Virus record (IMG/VR): IMGVR_UViG_3300031839_000645
Span: 1-47,101 of that record
Reading direction: 5' to 3' (one strand)
Source of the DNA: a virus
DNA length: 47,101 bases
Shown: positions 1-6,574 of the stretch, piece after piece
Position numbering within the stretch: the stretch's first letter is position 1
Layout of the letters: each line of letters starts with the position of its first letter
The notes under the pieces: generated by a model
Database searches by the model: none
Told to the model about the DNA's origin: nothing
The model's input: the letters and a program-made list of their open reading frames with translations, nothing else
Made by a program: the position numbers and the translations under genes

Positions 1-126
1 CTGTCATTAGTTGAGTTAGCTAATAAAGCTAAAAAACTTAAAGAAAGTGGCATGTCTGTAAAGAGCATAGCCAAAGTCTTAGGTAAAAGCGAAAGTAGAA
101 TTAGAGAATATTTATTAAATAAGTAA
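1..126 (+). CDS. C-terminal end of a helix-turn-helix protein (partial)
   Basis: An open frame enters from the left edge and gives 41 residues before TAA. The stretch KLKESGMSVKSIAKVLGKSE followed by RIREYL has the two-helix spacing of a helix-turn-helix ('GMSVKSIAKVLGKSESRI'), similar to the HTH of ParB-like or resolvase-like DNA-binding proteins. The N-terminal part lies outside the window, so neither the full domain nor its role can be given. It is the first of five rightward genes that probably share a transcript. It could be a phage regulator or the tail of a larger nucleic-acid enzyme. Confidence 0.6.
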   Translation: MSLVELANKAKKLKESGMSVKSIAKVLGKSESRIREYLLNK

Positions 127-145
127 ATCATGGATTACTTTATAT

Positions 146-475
146 ATGCAAGAAATAGAATTTTGGCAAATAAACAAAATAGAATCATTGTTACAACTTT
201 GCCCATATAGCGAAGAACACAAAGAACATATCTTGAACAATATACCTGAAACAAAGGAAGAAGCTAATGAGCTACTAAGTGAATTATGGTTTGACCATAT
301 ACCTAGAGATCCAAGAGATCAATTTAATAAAATGATTACTATGAATACATTAGTAAAACAAGATTACAAATATTCTTATATTTGTAAAGATTGTGGTGAA
401 CATTTTGAATCACCACAAAAAGAGACATTATGCGCTGAATGTCTGAGTCCAAACATAAAGAACTATAACAAATGA
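146..475 (+). CDS. Small C-terminal zinc-ribbon protein
   Basis: This is a 109-residue acidic protein. The N-terminal two thirds are helical and rich in Glu, Asn and Leu. The C-terminus carries two cysteine pairs, C-K-D-C and C-A-E-C, about 14 residues apart, which is the classic four-cysteine zinc-ribbon layout. I do not recognise the N-terminal part. The ATG at 146 is the only sensible start in frame; an ATG at 130 is in another frame and leads to a short dead end. The stop overlaps the next start as ATGA, so translation of the two is probably coupled. A zinc ribbon suggests nucleic-acid or protein binding, but no specific function can be assigned. Confidence 0.8.
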   Translation: MQEIEFWQINKIESLLQLCPYSEEHKEHILNNIPETKEEANELLSELWFDHIPRDPRDQFNKMITMNTLVKQDYKYSYICKDCGEHFESPQKETLCAECLSPNIKNYNK

Positions 476-864
476 GTAAGAGCACAATTGTTTTTGAAGG
501 CGGTATTGATAATATACGCACTTTAGCCGACAACTCTGTACGTGTCAGTATTGGCACTCCAGAACTAACAGCAGAAATCGTAGGTAATATGTATAGTATG
601 CTGAAACAACCAGGTTATGTAGTGATATCTACAAAGCCAATATCACAACAACAGATCGATGCCGTAGAAGAGGCAACTGTTGATAGAGAGTTTGATACAA
701 AAACACCATCACAAAGATTGCGTAGCACTTTGTACATATTATGGGAACAAACACAACCTCAGGAAATTTCGTCTGACGGATCTACAATATATGTAGATTT
801 TGACATATTTTATAAACGAAAGATGAATGAACTAATCAGATTTATTAAAGACAAATTAGTATGA
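472..864 (+). CDS. Conserved-looking phage protein of unknown function
   Basis: This 130-residue protein begins with a beta-rich segment (STIVFEGG, SVRVSIGTPEL) and ends in a basic amphipathic helix (YKRKMNELIRFIKDKL). The middle has a TPSQRLRSTLYILWEQ motif that I associate loosely with unnamed phage proteins, but I cannot name the family. It sits in a chain of ATGA-overlapping genes (overlap at 472-475 and again at 861-864), so it is surely translated with its neighbours. There is no signal peptide or membrane segment. Function is unknown. Confidence 0.8.
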   Translation: MSKSTIVFEGGIDNIRTLADNSVRVSIGTPELTAEIVGNMYSMLKQPGYVVISTKPISQQQIDAVEEATVDREFDTKTPSQRLRSTLYILWEQTQPQEISSDGSTIYVDFDIFYKRKMNELIRFIKDKLV

Positions 865-971
865 CAAATAAAGGTAAATTATTGAACTACAGAAGGTGGC
901 TTTTGAAACAACTTAAAAAAGTTGATGATAAATTATTATCTTTGTACAGCAAATCACCATATAAAAGATGA
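861..971 (+). CDS. Very small basic protein, 36 residues
   Basis: A 36-residue frame (MTNKGKLLNYRRWLLKQLKK then VDDKLLSLYSKSPYKR) starts in an ATGA overlap with the upstream gene and ends in another ATGA overlap with the downstream gene. That double coupling is the main evidence that it is real. It is strongly basic and predicted to be mostly one amphipathic helix. No family is recognised; a small DNA- or protein-binding peptide is possible. Confidence 0.6.
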   Translation: MTNKGKLLNYRRWLLKQLKKVDDKLLSLYSKSPYKR

Positions 972-1147
972 AAGCAAAAACAAGTGAAATACTATACAAG
1001 GCTCATAAAATTATGACCGAAGTAAATTATGAAGGTGTTTCTAAGACTGCTAGAGAAAAAGCAAAAAGAGATGCCAGAAAATTGTACAAGCTCATAAAAA
1101 AAGTTGATCCTGTTGTTTACGAAAGATTAAAAGCAGAGCTTGATTAA
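968..1147 (+). CDS. Small basic helical protein, 59 residues
   Basis: The frame encodes 59 residues, dominated by Lys, Arg, Ala and Leu in long helices (KTAREKAKRDARKLYKLIKK). It starts in an ATGA overlap with the previous gene and is the last rightward gene before the convergent terminator. It contains no recognisable domain. The composition would suit nucleic-acid binding, but that is inference only. Confidence 0.65.
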   Translation: MKAKTSEILYKAHKIMTEVNYEGVSKTAREKAKRDARKLYKLIKKVDPVVYERLKAELD

Positions 1148-1234
1148 CGAGAGTAAGAGTTACACTTAAAAACTTAACAAGGGTAATTAAAGTGGTTGTA
1201 CATAAATATTGTATTACCATTTAATATTATGAAA

Positions 1235-1266
1235 AATTCATAGGGGTGAAATATCCCCTGTGAATT
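1235..1266. terminator. Bidirectional hairpin terminator between convergent operons
   Basis: AATTCATAGGGG and CCCCTGTGAATT pair as a 12-bp stem with one G-T wobble and an 8-nt loop. The hairpin lies between the last rightward gene (ends 1147) and the last leftward gene (ends 1269). On the minus strand it is followed by a short T run (TTTTTC from 1235 downward), so it best fits an intrinsic terminator of the long leftward operon. The rest of the 1148-1268 gap shows no gene. Confidence 0.8.
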
Positions 1267-1268
1267 AC

Positions 1269-2579
1269 TTAAACTTGTACATTATAATTAATCTTAGCCT
1301 GAACGCCATTATACTTACTCCATACAAAAGCCGAAGCTCTTTTTATATTTCCCACATAACCCTTATCATCATGCCATCTATCTGTCGCAGACATTGACGA
1401 CAGATTTCTTACTGTCAATCCATTTAATTCTTCCACAGCCTGCAACTTCATAGACTTATTAGTGTGTAAATGACCTCTATGTACTTCAACATAATCTACT
1501 TTACTCCATATACTTCTATATCTTTGAGAAACAATTCCTGGTAAATCTGATGTTTTAGGTCCATTTCCGTGATCGTTTATAATTAAACACTTACCATATA
1601 AGTAATGCTTCATCATACAGTCTGTATTATCTACAGTCACATTATCATTTGACTCATAGAATAATTCTAAAGCATCGCCTATATGCATCATAGACTCTCT
1701 ATCGTGATTTCCTGGAACTATGCATACATGAACCTTAGCCATTGTCGAAAGTATGTTTACGCACTCTACAATAAGTTTACGACCTGCTCTATATATATCT
1801 ATATGATTATTAGTATTTTCTTGCGGTGTACCTTTTGTAGTAGTTGGTATTGGGAAATCTCTATCTGAATTTAAAAAATCATTACCTACAATAAATAATA
1901 TTTGATTGATAAAAAAACCAGAAGACCTTTGCATTAAATGTTCTAAAGATGATAACATTCTTTCCCTAGCTATATCTAAATTATACTCATCTCCTTTTAT
2001 ACCTATTTTTCCTAAATGTAAATCTGTAGCATTTATTTCAAGTAGGTGTGGATTATCATCATAAAAATCATTATTAAAATTATGCTTTGGTATATGACCA
2101 AAAAGAGGAGTCAAGTCTTCGACCAGCTCCTCTCTTATCTTTTTGATATTAAGCATTGGATTAATCTTTTTTAACCATGCTTTAGTACGATACATCGTAA
2201 CTGTTATTGGTTTCCTGTCATTATCAAATCCAGTAACCTCATAAGTTCCTATATCGTACTTATCAACCTCCCATACACTTAAGTCAACTTTACATGCTTT
2301 TAATAAATTATCAAGACTCTTTACTCTTTTGCTGTCTTCACAAGTTGCAGTAGCTCCATTTTGATTTTCAGTAAATACAATTTTTTCTTCTGTCTTTGCA
2401 TTACTTGCTTCATGCCCAAGATTAAACTGCTTTCTTAAACGTCTTGCTATAGCTCTAACTCTTTCATAATTAGTTCCAAACATTGCAGCAGTAGCTGCAT
2501 AATTTTTTCTTAGTAAATCAGGATTTTGTATTAAATACCTTTTAATTTTCTCATTTACATTTGTAGGATCGAATGTCAT
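1269..2579 (-). CDS. HTH-containing calcineurin-like metallophosphoesterase
   Basis: This 436-residue protein has two parts. Residues about 10-50 form a helix-turn-helix-like segment (NYAATAAMFGTNYERVRAIA). Residues about 180-375 carry the metallophosphoesterase signature: D186-x-H188 in 'ATDLHLGK', G232-N-D234, G290-N-H-D293, H337 in 'INDHGNG' and G369-H-x-H372. These residues bind the two catalytic metals in this superfamily, which includes Mre11/SbcD nucleases and many phosphodiesterases. The substrate cannot be told from sequence; the DNA-binding-like N-terminus favours a nucleic-acid substrate. It is the last gene of the leftward operon, right before the terminator. It lacks a signal peptide, so it should act in the cytoplasm or be packaged. 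Confidence 0.85.
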   Translation of the reverse strand: MTFDPTNVNEKIKRYLIQNPDLLRKNYAATAAMFGTNYERVRAIARRLRKQFNLGHEASNAKTEEKIVFTENQNGATATCEDSKRVKSLDNLLKACKVDLSVWEVDKYDIGTYEVTGFDNDRKPITVTMYRTKAWLKKINPMLNIKKIREELVEDLTPLFGHIPKHNFNNDFYDDNPHLLEINATDLHLGKIGIKGDEYNLDIARERMLSSLEHLMQRSSGFFINQILFIVGNDFLNSDRDFPIPTTTKGTPQENTNNHIDIYRAGRKLIVECVNILSTMAKVHVCIVPGNHDRESMMHIGDALELFYESNDNVTVDNTDCMMKHYLYGKCLIINDHGNGPKTSDLPGIVSQRYRSIWSKVDYVEVHRGHLHTNKSMKLQAVEELNGLTVRNLSSMSATDRWHDDKGYVGNIKRASAFVWSKYNGVQAKINYNVQV

Positions 2580-2590
2580 TTTTTTTGTTA

Positions 2591-2833
2591 TTATAGTTTT
2601 TCTTTTACTCCATAACCGTGCTGCGATTTAAACTGCACGCTTATTGGTTTGTAAGATTCTAAATTTTTCTTTTTATTATAACAACGTTTTGCTCTATTTA
2701 TTAAGAAATCATTGTTAATAACTTCAGTAGTATTAAATCCTTTTACTACAACGTCATAAACCTTAAACTTACTTCCTTTTTTATTTTTAAACTCCCAATC
2801 ACTAAGCCAGATTGGTACTTCAAATTTTAGCAT
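2591..2833 (-). CDS. Small hypothetical phage protein
   Basis: An 80-residue basic protein beginning MLKFEVPIWLSDWEF. It looks beta-rich at the N-terminus and Lys/Asn-rich in the middle (RAKRCYNKKKNLESYKP). No family is recognised. Its start overlaps the stop of the upstream gene as TAATG, so it is probably translated by re-initiation. The position between a structural-looking protein and the phosphoesterase gives no firm clue to its role. Confidence 0.7.
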   Translation of the reverse strand: MLKFEVPIWLSDWEFKNKKGSKFKVYDVVVKGFNTTEVINNDFLINRAKRCYNKKKNLESYKPISVQFKSQHGYGVKEKL

Positions 2834-3498
2834 TATTTTAAAACAGTTACATCAAGCTGACCTTGATTAGCGATTTTGTGAATATACAAATAAAATGGTT
2901 GTGTACCAGCAATAATTTTTTGTGTAGTACCAACTAACTCAGAAAATGATAATTGTTTTGGATTAGCAGGACTAACACCAGCTTGTGCTAATATAATATT
3001 TACTCCTAGAAATACAGTATCTTTAGATCCCAGTATTACTTTATTTGGTTCTGATGAAGTAATTTTTGTAATATCTACTCTGGATAATAATAAATTAAAA
3101 GTAAGACTTTGTGTAGTATTACCATTTACAAATAAAATATCTCTAAATCTTCCTTCTCTTACACTATCAAATATTTTTGTATAAGGTTTTCCACTATCAT
3201 CAGTAAACGGTACATTCTTATATATACCTATACCACCAGCTGTTGTTTCCTCAGTATTAATTACAATATTATTTTGTTGTTGAGATACCCCAGCACTAGC
3301 TGCCGCTGTTCTTAAATTCGATCCTTGCTGTGTATTTTGAACTATTGGTGCTGGTCTTGACTGTGTAGTGAATTGTGCAGAAGCTGGAACTGCTCCAGAT
3401 CTTGGAACAAACTGTTGGCCTTTAGCCAACTCAATTTCTTTAAGTTTTTTTATCCTATCAGACTCATATCTGTTTCTACCTTTTTCATATTCTGCCAT
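2833..3498 (-). CDS. Gln/Ser/Thr-rich hypothetical protein
   Basis: This 221-residue protein has three visible zones. The first 30 residues are a charged helix (YESDRIKKLKEIELAKGQQF). Residues about 30-85 are low-complexity, rich in Gln, Ala, Ser and Thr, and likely flexible. The rest looks like a compact beta-rich domain (DILFVNGNTTQSLTFNLLL; QPFYLYIHKI). Helix, linker and beta domain would suit a minor virion or fibre protein, but no family is recognised. Its ATG at 3498 overlaps the upstream reading frame by 14 nt and its stop overlaps the downstream start as TAATG. Confidence 0.7.
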   Translation of the reverse strand: MAEYEKGRNRYESDRIKKLKEIELAKGQQFVPRSGAVPASAQFTTQSRPAPIVQNTQQGSNLRTAAASAGVSQQQNNIVINTEETTAGGIGIYKNVPFTDDSGKPYTKIFDSVREGRFRDILFVNGNTTQSLTFNLLLSRVDITKITSSEPNKVILGSKDTVFLGVNIILAQAGVSPANPKQLSFSELVGTTQKIIAGTQPFYLYIHKIANQGQLDVTVLK

Positions 3499-3961
3499 CG
3501 TAATCTACGTATTTAATAGTTACTTCTTCACCTTTTTTAATAGCGTTTGCAATTCTAGGATAAATTCTTTTGTACGCATTTCTACTTTTGCCCACGAATC
3601 CATCAGGCAACGCTGTATTATTTTCCTGAGAATCACCGACAATAAGACAGCCAGCAGTATGTTCATCAGTGTTTCCAGTATGAATAAGAATATACTCAAA
3701 ATTAGGAACATCAACGATATGTAACATACCAATATGTATATCAGGATATTTTTTACTATATCTATTATGAAACCCACCTTCTTTCCTGAGTTCAATATTG
3801 TAAATACCTTCAGGTATTCTTGTTTCGCCTTTAACTTTAATAGCCCTGTGTTCATCTTCTAATGTATAACAAAGAAATTGTTTACCTATGTCTGTAACTT
3901 CAAAAAGCAGACCGTTTGTACAATCTGCTTCTGAACTAAATCTTAATACTAATAATTGCAT
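3485..3961 (-). CDS. DUF5675 family protein, candidate peptidoglycan-active enzyme
   Basis: This 158-residue protein shows the typical run of DUF5675 motifs: C-x-T-L-E-D at about 31-36, G-E-T-R-I-P-E-G at 45-52, EGGFHNRY at 61-68, then I-H94-T-G-N-T and H-T-A-G-C105. The family is widespread in phages and has no settled function. The spacing of H94 and C105 with a preceding Gly/Thr recalls the active site of L,D-transpeptidase-like (YkuD) folds, so a cell-wall role is an attractive inference, not a fact. It lies a few kilobases from a holin-like gene and no other stand-alone lysin is visible in the window. Its start overlaps the preceding stop as TAATG. Confidence 0.8.
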   Translation of the reverse strand: MQLLVLRFSSEADCTNGLLFEVTDIGKQFLCYTLEDEHRAIKVKGETRIPEGIYNIELRKEGGFHNRYSKKYPDIHIGMLHIVDVPNFEYILIHTGNTDEHTAGCLIVGDSQENNTALPDGFVGKSRNAYKRIYPRIANAIKKGEEVTIKYVDYDGRI

Positions 3962-4365
3962 TATGCGTCTAATGCATCACATAAAACAAATTCAGCTTTT
4001 TGTGCTGCTGTTGCTGCATCTAAATCTAAATTAGTTGAACTATCTCCTGCACCATCAATATCAATAGGTGCAAACATTCCCTCACCTGGTTTTAAATCTG
4101 CGATAATATCACCATCAGGTTTTACAGAGATAGCATAATCTGTATCTACATTTTTAATAAGAGCGTAAATTCTATCTTTATTATGCAATGCAATATTTAT
4201 TGTATCATCTGATGTTCCAGCTAATACCTGACCAGCAGTAATAGCTTGTGAAGATGTATTTGATGTAGATGCAAAACTTGGTGCAAAAGTAAATACTACT
4301 GTTCCATTTTGATCTGTTAATGTAAATGTTGCATTAACACTTACTGAGGTTGATTGAGTTGCCAT
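3961..4365 (-). CDS. Small beta-rich virion-surface-like protein, paralogue of the next gene upstream
   Basis: This 134-residue acidic protein is rich in Ser, Thr, Ala and Asp and lacks cysteines except one near the end. The segment YALIKNVDTDYAIS then DLKPGEGMFAPI has the same pattern as LIYVKNMDDTNYVTV and VLEPGEFLFTII in the 4376-4765 gene: a strand with 'KN', a polar turn, and 'PGE' followed by a hydrophobic strand. This suggests a beta-sandwich fold duplicated in tandem. Composition fits a capsid decoration or fibre component exposed on the virion. No named family is recognised. Confidence 0.7.
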   Translation of the reverse strand: MATQSTSVSVNATFTLTDQNGTVVFTFAPSFASTSNTSSQAITAGQVLAGTSDDTINIALHNKDRIYALIKNVDTDYAISVKPDGDIIADLKPGEGMFAPIDIDGAGDSSTNLDLDAATAAQKAEFVLCDALDA

Positions 4366-4375
4366 ATTCTATTTA

Positions 4376-4765
4376 TTAAGCGTTAGCGTCTATTTCTACA
4401 GCAAAGTATTCTACTGTAACAGCTGCTGTATTAGCACGAGCTGTAGTAGTTCCTGTGCCTCTAATAATTGTAAACAAAAATTCACCTGGTTCTAAAACTC
4501 CTATAATATCGTTATCTGTACTAGCACCATCATAAACTGTTACATAATTAGTATCATCCATGTTTTTAACATAGATTAATCTTCCATATCCAGGTGCAGC
4601 CATAATTGTTGCATCAGATCCAGTTGGTACATCAATACGACCAGAAGCAATTTGATCTACTCCCGTAATGTTTAATTGAAAAGATGATCCAATTGATTGT
4701 GAATATCCAGTTAATGAAGTAGCAGTCATATTGATACTACCATTGAATGTATAATTTTGAGCCAT
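4376..4765 (-). CDS. Small beta-rich virion-surface-like protein
   Basis: This 129-residue protein opens with a polar, strand-rich region (NYTFNGSINMTATSLTGYSQ). It then shows the RLIYVKNMDDTNYVTV strand and the LEPGEFLF motif shared with its downstream neighbour. The absence of Lys-rich helices and the abundance of Thr, Gly and Asn are typical of secreted or virion-surface beta proteins. A TATATTTG motif 16-23 nt before the ATG suggests that a transcript may begin here. A role as a capsid or tail decoration protein is inferred from composition and place in the late operon. Confidence 0.7.
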   Translation of the reverse strand: MAQNYTFNGSINMTATSLTGYSQSIGSSFQLNITGVDQIASGRIDVPTGSDATIMAAPGYGRLIYVKNMDDTNYVTVYDGASTDNDIIGVLEPGEFLFTIIRGTGTTTARANTAAVTVEYFAVEIDANA

Positions 4766-4780
4766 TTTATTATTTTTTTA

Positions 4781-4788
4781 CAAATATA
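4781..4788 (-). promoter_or_regulatory. TATATTTG motif before a small virion gene
   Basis: On the minus strand the gap before the 4376-4765 gene reads TATATTTG followed by an A-rich leader to the ATG. TATATTTG fits the Bacteroidota -7 consensus TAnnTTTG. No clear TTTG -33 box lies at the right distance, so the promoter call is tentative. The same octamer recurs in three other gaps of this operon. Confidence 0.4.
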
Positions 4789-4794
4789 ATTAAA

Positions 4795-5043
4795 TTAATA
4801 ATTACTTTGTTGGTTAGTATTAAAAGTTTGGACAGCTGTACCTGAAGAATTTTGATTAACATTTTGATCAAATCCACTAGCAGATGAAGCTGCCGCGCCA
4901 TGTGTTGTTCCAGCCATATATCCAATTACACCATTAAAGACGTGTGTATGATAACCAACTAATCCATTTGCTTGTCCATAATCTAAAGCTTCTTGTATGG
5001 TACTAAACAATGGTGCTCCGTCTATATAAGTTAAAATAGGCAT
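4795..5043 (-). CDS. Small protein with HTH-V / GYMAG histidine motif
   Basis: This 82-residue protein begins MPILTYIDGAPLFSTIQEAL, a strand plus helix ('IQEALDYGQANGL'), followed by GYHTHVFNGVIGYMAGTTHG. The Gly-Tyr-His-Thr-His pattern and GYMAG motif seem familiar from short phage structural proteins, but I cannot name a family. The three histidines (positions about 32, 34 and 48) could bind a metal, as histidine rows do in some phage fibre tips. The last 30 residues are Ser/Asn/Gln-rich and probably disordered. TAATG overlap with the upstream gene shows coupling. Confidence 0.7.
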   Translation of the reverse strand: MPILTYIDGAPLFSTIQEALDYGQANGLVGYHTHVFNGVIGYMAGTTHGAAASSASGFDQNVNQNSSGTAVQTFNTNQQSNY

Positions 5044-5297
5044 TATATTATTTTTTTAAGTTCTGCACATTTTTCATACTCTTCAACTTCAATAAAATAA
5101 TCTATCATTCTATTAATTGTTAAAGCCCAACCTTCTTCAGTTTTAATTTCTTCTGGATCAAAAGATAAAAAAACATGTTCTTTTTTACCATCTATTAAAT
5201 CGTCTATAGTTATGTCACCTATAAGAATATGATAACCATTATTCATGGCAATATCTAACTCTTCGTAACCAAGTTCTTTATTAATCATGTTGTTCAT
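5043..5297 (-). CDS. Small acidic protein with a UVR-like C-terminal helix pair
   Basis: This 84-residue acidic protein ends in MIDYFIEVEEYEKCAELKKI. The pattern 'EEYEKCAELKK' closely resembles the UVR motif found at the C-terminus of UvrB and in ClpC- or McsA-type proteins, where it mediates protein-protein contacts. The rest (IGDITIDDLIDGKKEHVFL) has no recognised family. The start is either ATG 5297 (17-nt overlap with the upstream gene) or the internal ATG at 5288 (8-nt overlap); the choice changes only three residues. It may be an adaptor, but the function is unknown. Confidence 0.7.
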   Translation of the reverse strand: MNNMINKELGYEELDIAMNNGYHILIGDITIDDLIDGKKEHVFLSFDPEEIKTEEGWALTINRMIDYFIEVEEYEKCAELKKII

Positions 5298-5610
5298 TTA
5301 ATCTTGACATTCTTGCTCCGCAACAACACATATTTTTATCAGCCATTGCACCACGATACCTCATTCCATGTTCAGCTTTTTTCTTTTTATATCTACTAAC
5401 TCTACCCTTCTCTTTTTTTTCTTTAGCTGCTCTAGATTTTTCATATTTAGAAAGTTCAGACCAAGTAGAGGGTGTATCTTTAGTTATACGTTTAGTAGGG
5501 CGAAAAGTATTTTCACCACCGCTATAATCTTTTTTACCACGAGGTGTACGCCAGTCTTCTTTAAACCAACGCTTTAATCTCAATCCAGCTTTTGTTTTTC
5601 TAACAGCCAT
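5281..5610 (-). CDS. Lys/Arg-rich protein (DUF5872-like), candidate DNA-binding virion protein
   Basis: The chosen start (MAVRKTKAGLRLKRWFKEDW) gives 109 residues and a 1-nt gap to the upstream stop; a longer frame from 5643 would overlap the neighbour by 32 nt and adds an atypical N-terminus. The segment WRTPRGKKDYSGGE and later TPSTWSELSKYEKSRAA match my recollection of DUF5872-type proteins seen in phages and large DNA viruses. The middle is very Lys/Arg-rich. It ends with AEHGMRYRGAM, a CCC-containing stretch and a final QHD, which links it to other small proteins of this phage. A role in condensing DNA in the capsid is inferred from charge alone. Confidence 0.75.
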   Translation of the reverse strand: MAVRKTKAGLRLKRWFKEDWRTPRGKKDYSGGENTFRPTKRITKDTPSTWSELSKYEKSRAAKEKKEKGRVSRYKKKKAEHGMRYRGAMADKNMCCCGARMSRLNEQHD

Positions 5611-5611
5611 A

Positions 5612-5806
5612 TTAATCGTGTTGTGTATATCTGCCACCAGCACTATACTCTACCTTCATACCGTGTGCAGCCTTCTTTTTCTTAGATTTATTTCCCCAAT
5701 TAGCAGCTCCTACTTTACGACACTTAGCCATTGCACCACTTCTGTAGGCAGATGTCTTAGGTCCGTAACGAGCTACAACTTTATGATAACAAGCGTCTTT
5801 AGGCAT
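5612..5806 (-). CDS. Small basic protein with C-terminal HGM...QHD tag
   Basis: This is a 64-residue strongly basic protein. MPKDACYHKVVARYGPKTSA followed by RSGAMAKCRKVGAANWGNKS matches a short protein type I remember from marine phages and large DNA viruses, with two conserved cysteines (C6 and about C29). The tail KKKKAAHGM...GGRYTQHD is shared in outline with its downstream neighbour (5281-5610) and with the partial gene at the right edge of the window. The function is unproven; DNA binding inside the virion is the natural guess. It overlaps the upstream gene by 8 nt. Confidence 0.75.
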   Translation of the reverse strand: MPKDACYHKVVARYGPKTSAYRSGAMAKCRKVGAANWGNKSKKKKAAHGMKVEYSAGGRYTQHD

Positions 5807-6098
5807 TTTTTCTTTTTTTACGTAGGGCTTCTTTACCCTTTTTAAATATACTAACTACTTGGGTTTTACCCATTACTTTTGCTCTTTGTTCCCCAACAGT
5901 TAAAATTTGTATCTTCCTAGCATACGGTTTACTAATTCTTTTAACCTTAGCCACAGTAGCCCTAGCGTCAGAAGGTGTGGCAAAACGTATACTAACAGTA
6001 TCCTTTGGATTTTCATCCGTATATAATCTCCTACCACTACCCTTTGGTTTTTTACCTGTACCTTTTTTAGGATCTTTACTTTTTCTTTTTGCTGGCAT
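5799..6098 (-). CDS. Lys/Arg-rich phage protein with LTVGEQRAKVMGK motif
   Basis: Starting at the ATG of MPAKRKSKDPKKGTG gives 99 residues; the upstream in-frame ATG at 6164 would run deep into the neighbouring gene and encodes an unrelated hydrophobic stretch. After a basic, probably disordered N-terminus, the core DTVSIRFATPSDARATVAKV and KIQILTVGEQRAKVMGK reads as a folded domain that I associate with small phage proteins of unknown function. The C-terminus is again Lys-rich. With its neighbours it forms a run of five basic proteins, probably virion-packaged, but this is inference. Confidence 0.75.
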   Translation of the reverse strand: MPAKRKSKDPKKGTGKKPKGSGRRLYTDENPKDTVSIRFATPSDARATVAKVKRISKPYARKIQILTVGEQRAKVMGKTQVVSIFKKGKEALRKKRKNA

Positions 6099-6252
6099 TT
6101 TTGTGTACTTTTTGAATATCAAAACTAGCAGATAATGATGCACCTTTGTGTGGTTTATATCCACCAGCAGGATTTTTCATTAACTTATAGTTATTGTTCC
6201 CTTTTTTCATCCAATGAAAACCAGCAGGTGCTTTGACAGATTTTTTCGCCAT
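6076..6252 (-). CDS. Short basic protein (PAGFHWM motif), 58 residues
   Basis: This frame was found by reading the sequence between two longer genes. It runs from ATG at 6252 (MAKKSVKAPAGFHWMKKGNN) to TAA at 6076-6078 and ends in KNASKKKK. It is Lys-rich, with the pattern 'PAGFHWM...YKLM..PAGGYKPHKG', which looks like a compact repeated motif (PAG-x-x-W/Y). It fits neatly between the genes at 6256 and 6098, overlapping the latter by 23 nt. The gap would otherwise be the only unexplained stretch in this tightly packed cluster. Function is unknown. Confidence 0.65.
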   Translation of the reverse strand: MAKKSVKAPAGFHWMKKGNNNYKLMKNPAGGYKPHKGASLSASFDIQKVHKNASKKKK

Positions 6253-6255
6253 ATT

Positions 6256-6573
6256 TTAACTATGTTGTGTAAGTGGAAAACGACAACCATCTTGACAATT
6301 CCATTTACGTAATGATTTATTAATTCTTGAATTAGGATCTCTTCTTGTTTTAGCAGATGTAAGTTTAGCTTTCATCCCTTTCATTCTAGCACAAAACGAC
6401 TTTCTACGCTTAGCAGCCTTAGAACCTTTTTTTAATTTAGAAGGTTTAGTAGTAACAGCAGTCTTTAATTTAGATCCAGGATTAGCTCTACGATAAGATG
6501 CTACACCTTTTTTATTAAGACCACCTGATGGGCTTTTGCCCTCTTTACGTTGCCATGCTGGAGTTTTTGCCAT
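6256..6573 (-). CDS. DUF6321-like basic protein
   Basis: This 105-residue protein begins MAKTPAWQRKEGKSPSGGLN and continues with KGVASYRRANPGS, then SFCARMKGMKAKLTSAKTRR and DPNSRINKSLRKWNC. This order of motifs matches what I know as DUF6321, found in phages and large DNA viruses and of unknown function. The single cysteines flanking the Arg/Lys-rich helix are typical of the family. The last residues, FPLTQHS, resemble the QHD ending of its neighbours. High positive charge suggests nucleic-acid binding. It follows the holin-like gene directly. Confidence 0.8.
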   Translation of the reverse strand: MAKTPAWQRKEGKSPSGGLNKKGVASYRRANPGSKLKTAVTTKPSKLKKGSKAAKRRKSFCARMKGMKAKLTSAKTRRDPNSRINKSLRKWNCQDGCRFPLTQHS

Positions 6574-6574
6574 T

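Noticed and set aside
1148-1268. Possible hidden gene in the convergent gap
   Set aside because: Only short frames interrupted by stops occur; the bidirectional hairpin explains the region.
3520-3855. A 111-codon minus-strand frame with hydrophobic content, overlapping the DUF5675 gene
   Set aside because: It lies wholly inside a recognised gene in another frame and its Leu/Ile/Val-rich composition is what an AT-rich antisense or shifted frame gives. No start context or coupling supports it.
5281-5643. Longer form of the DUF5872-like gene starting at 5643
   Set aside because: It would overlap the neighbouring gene by 32 nt and add an atypical N-terminus; the ATG at 5610 fits both spacing and family-like start.
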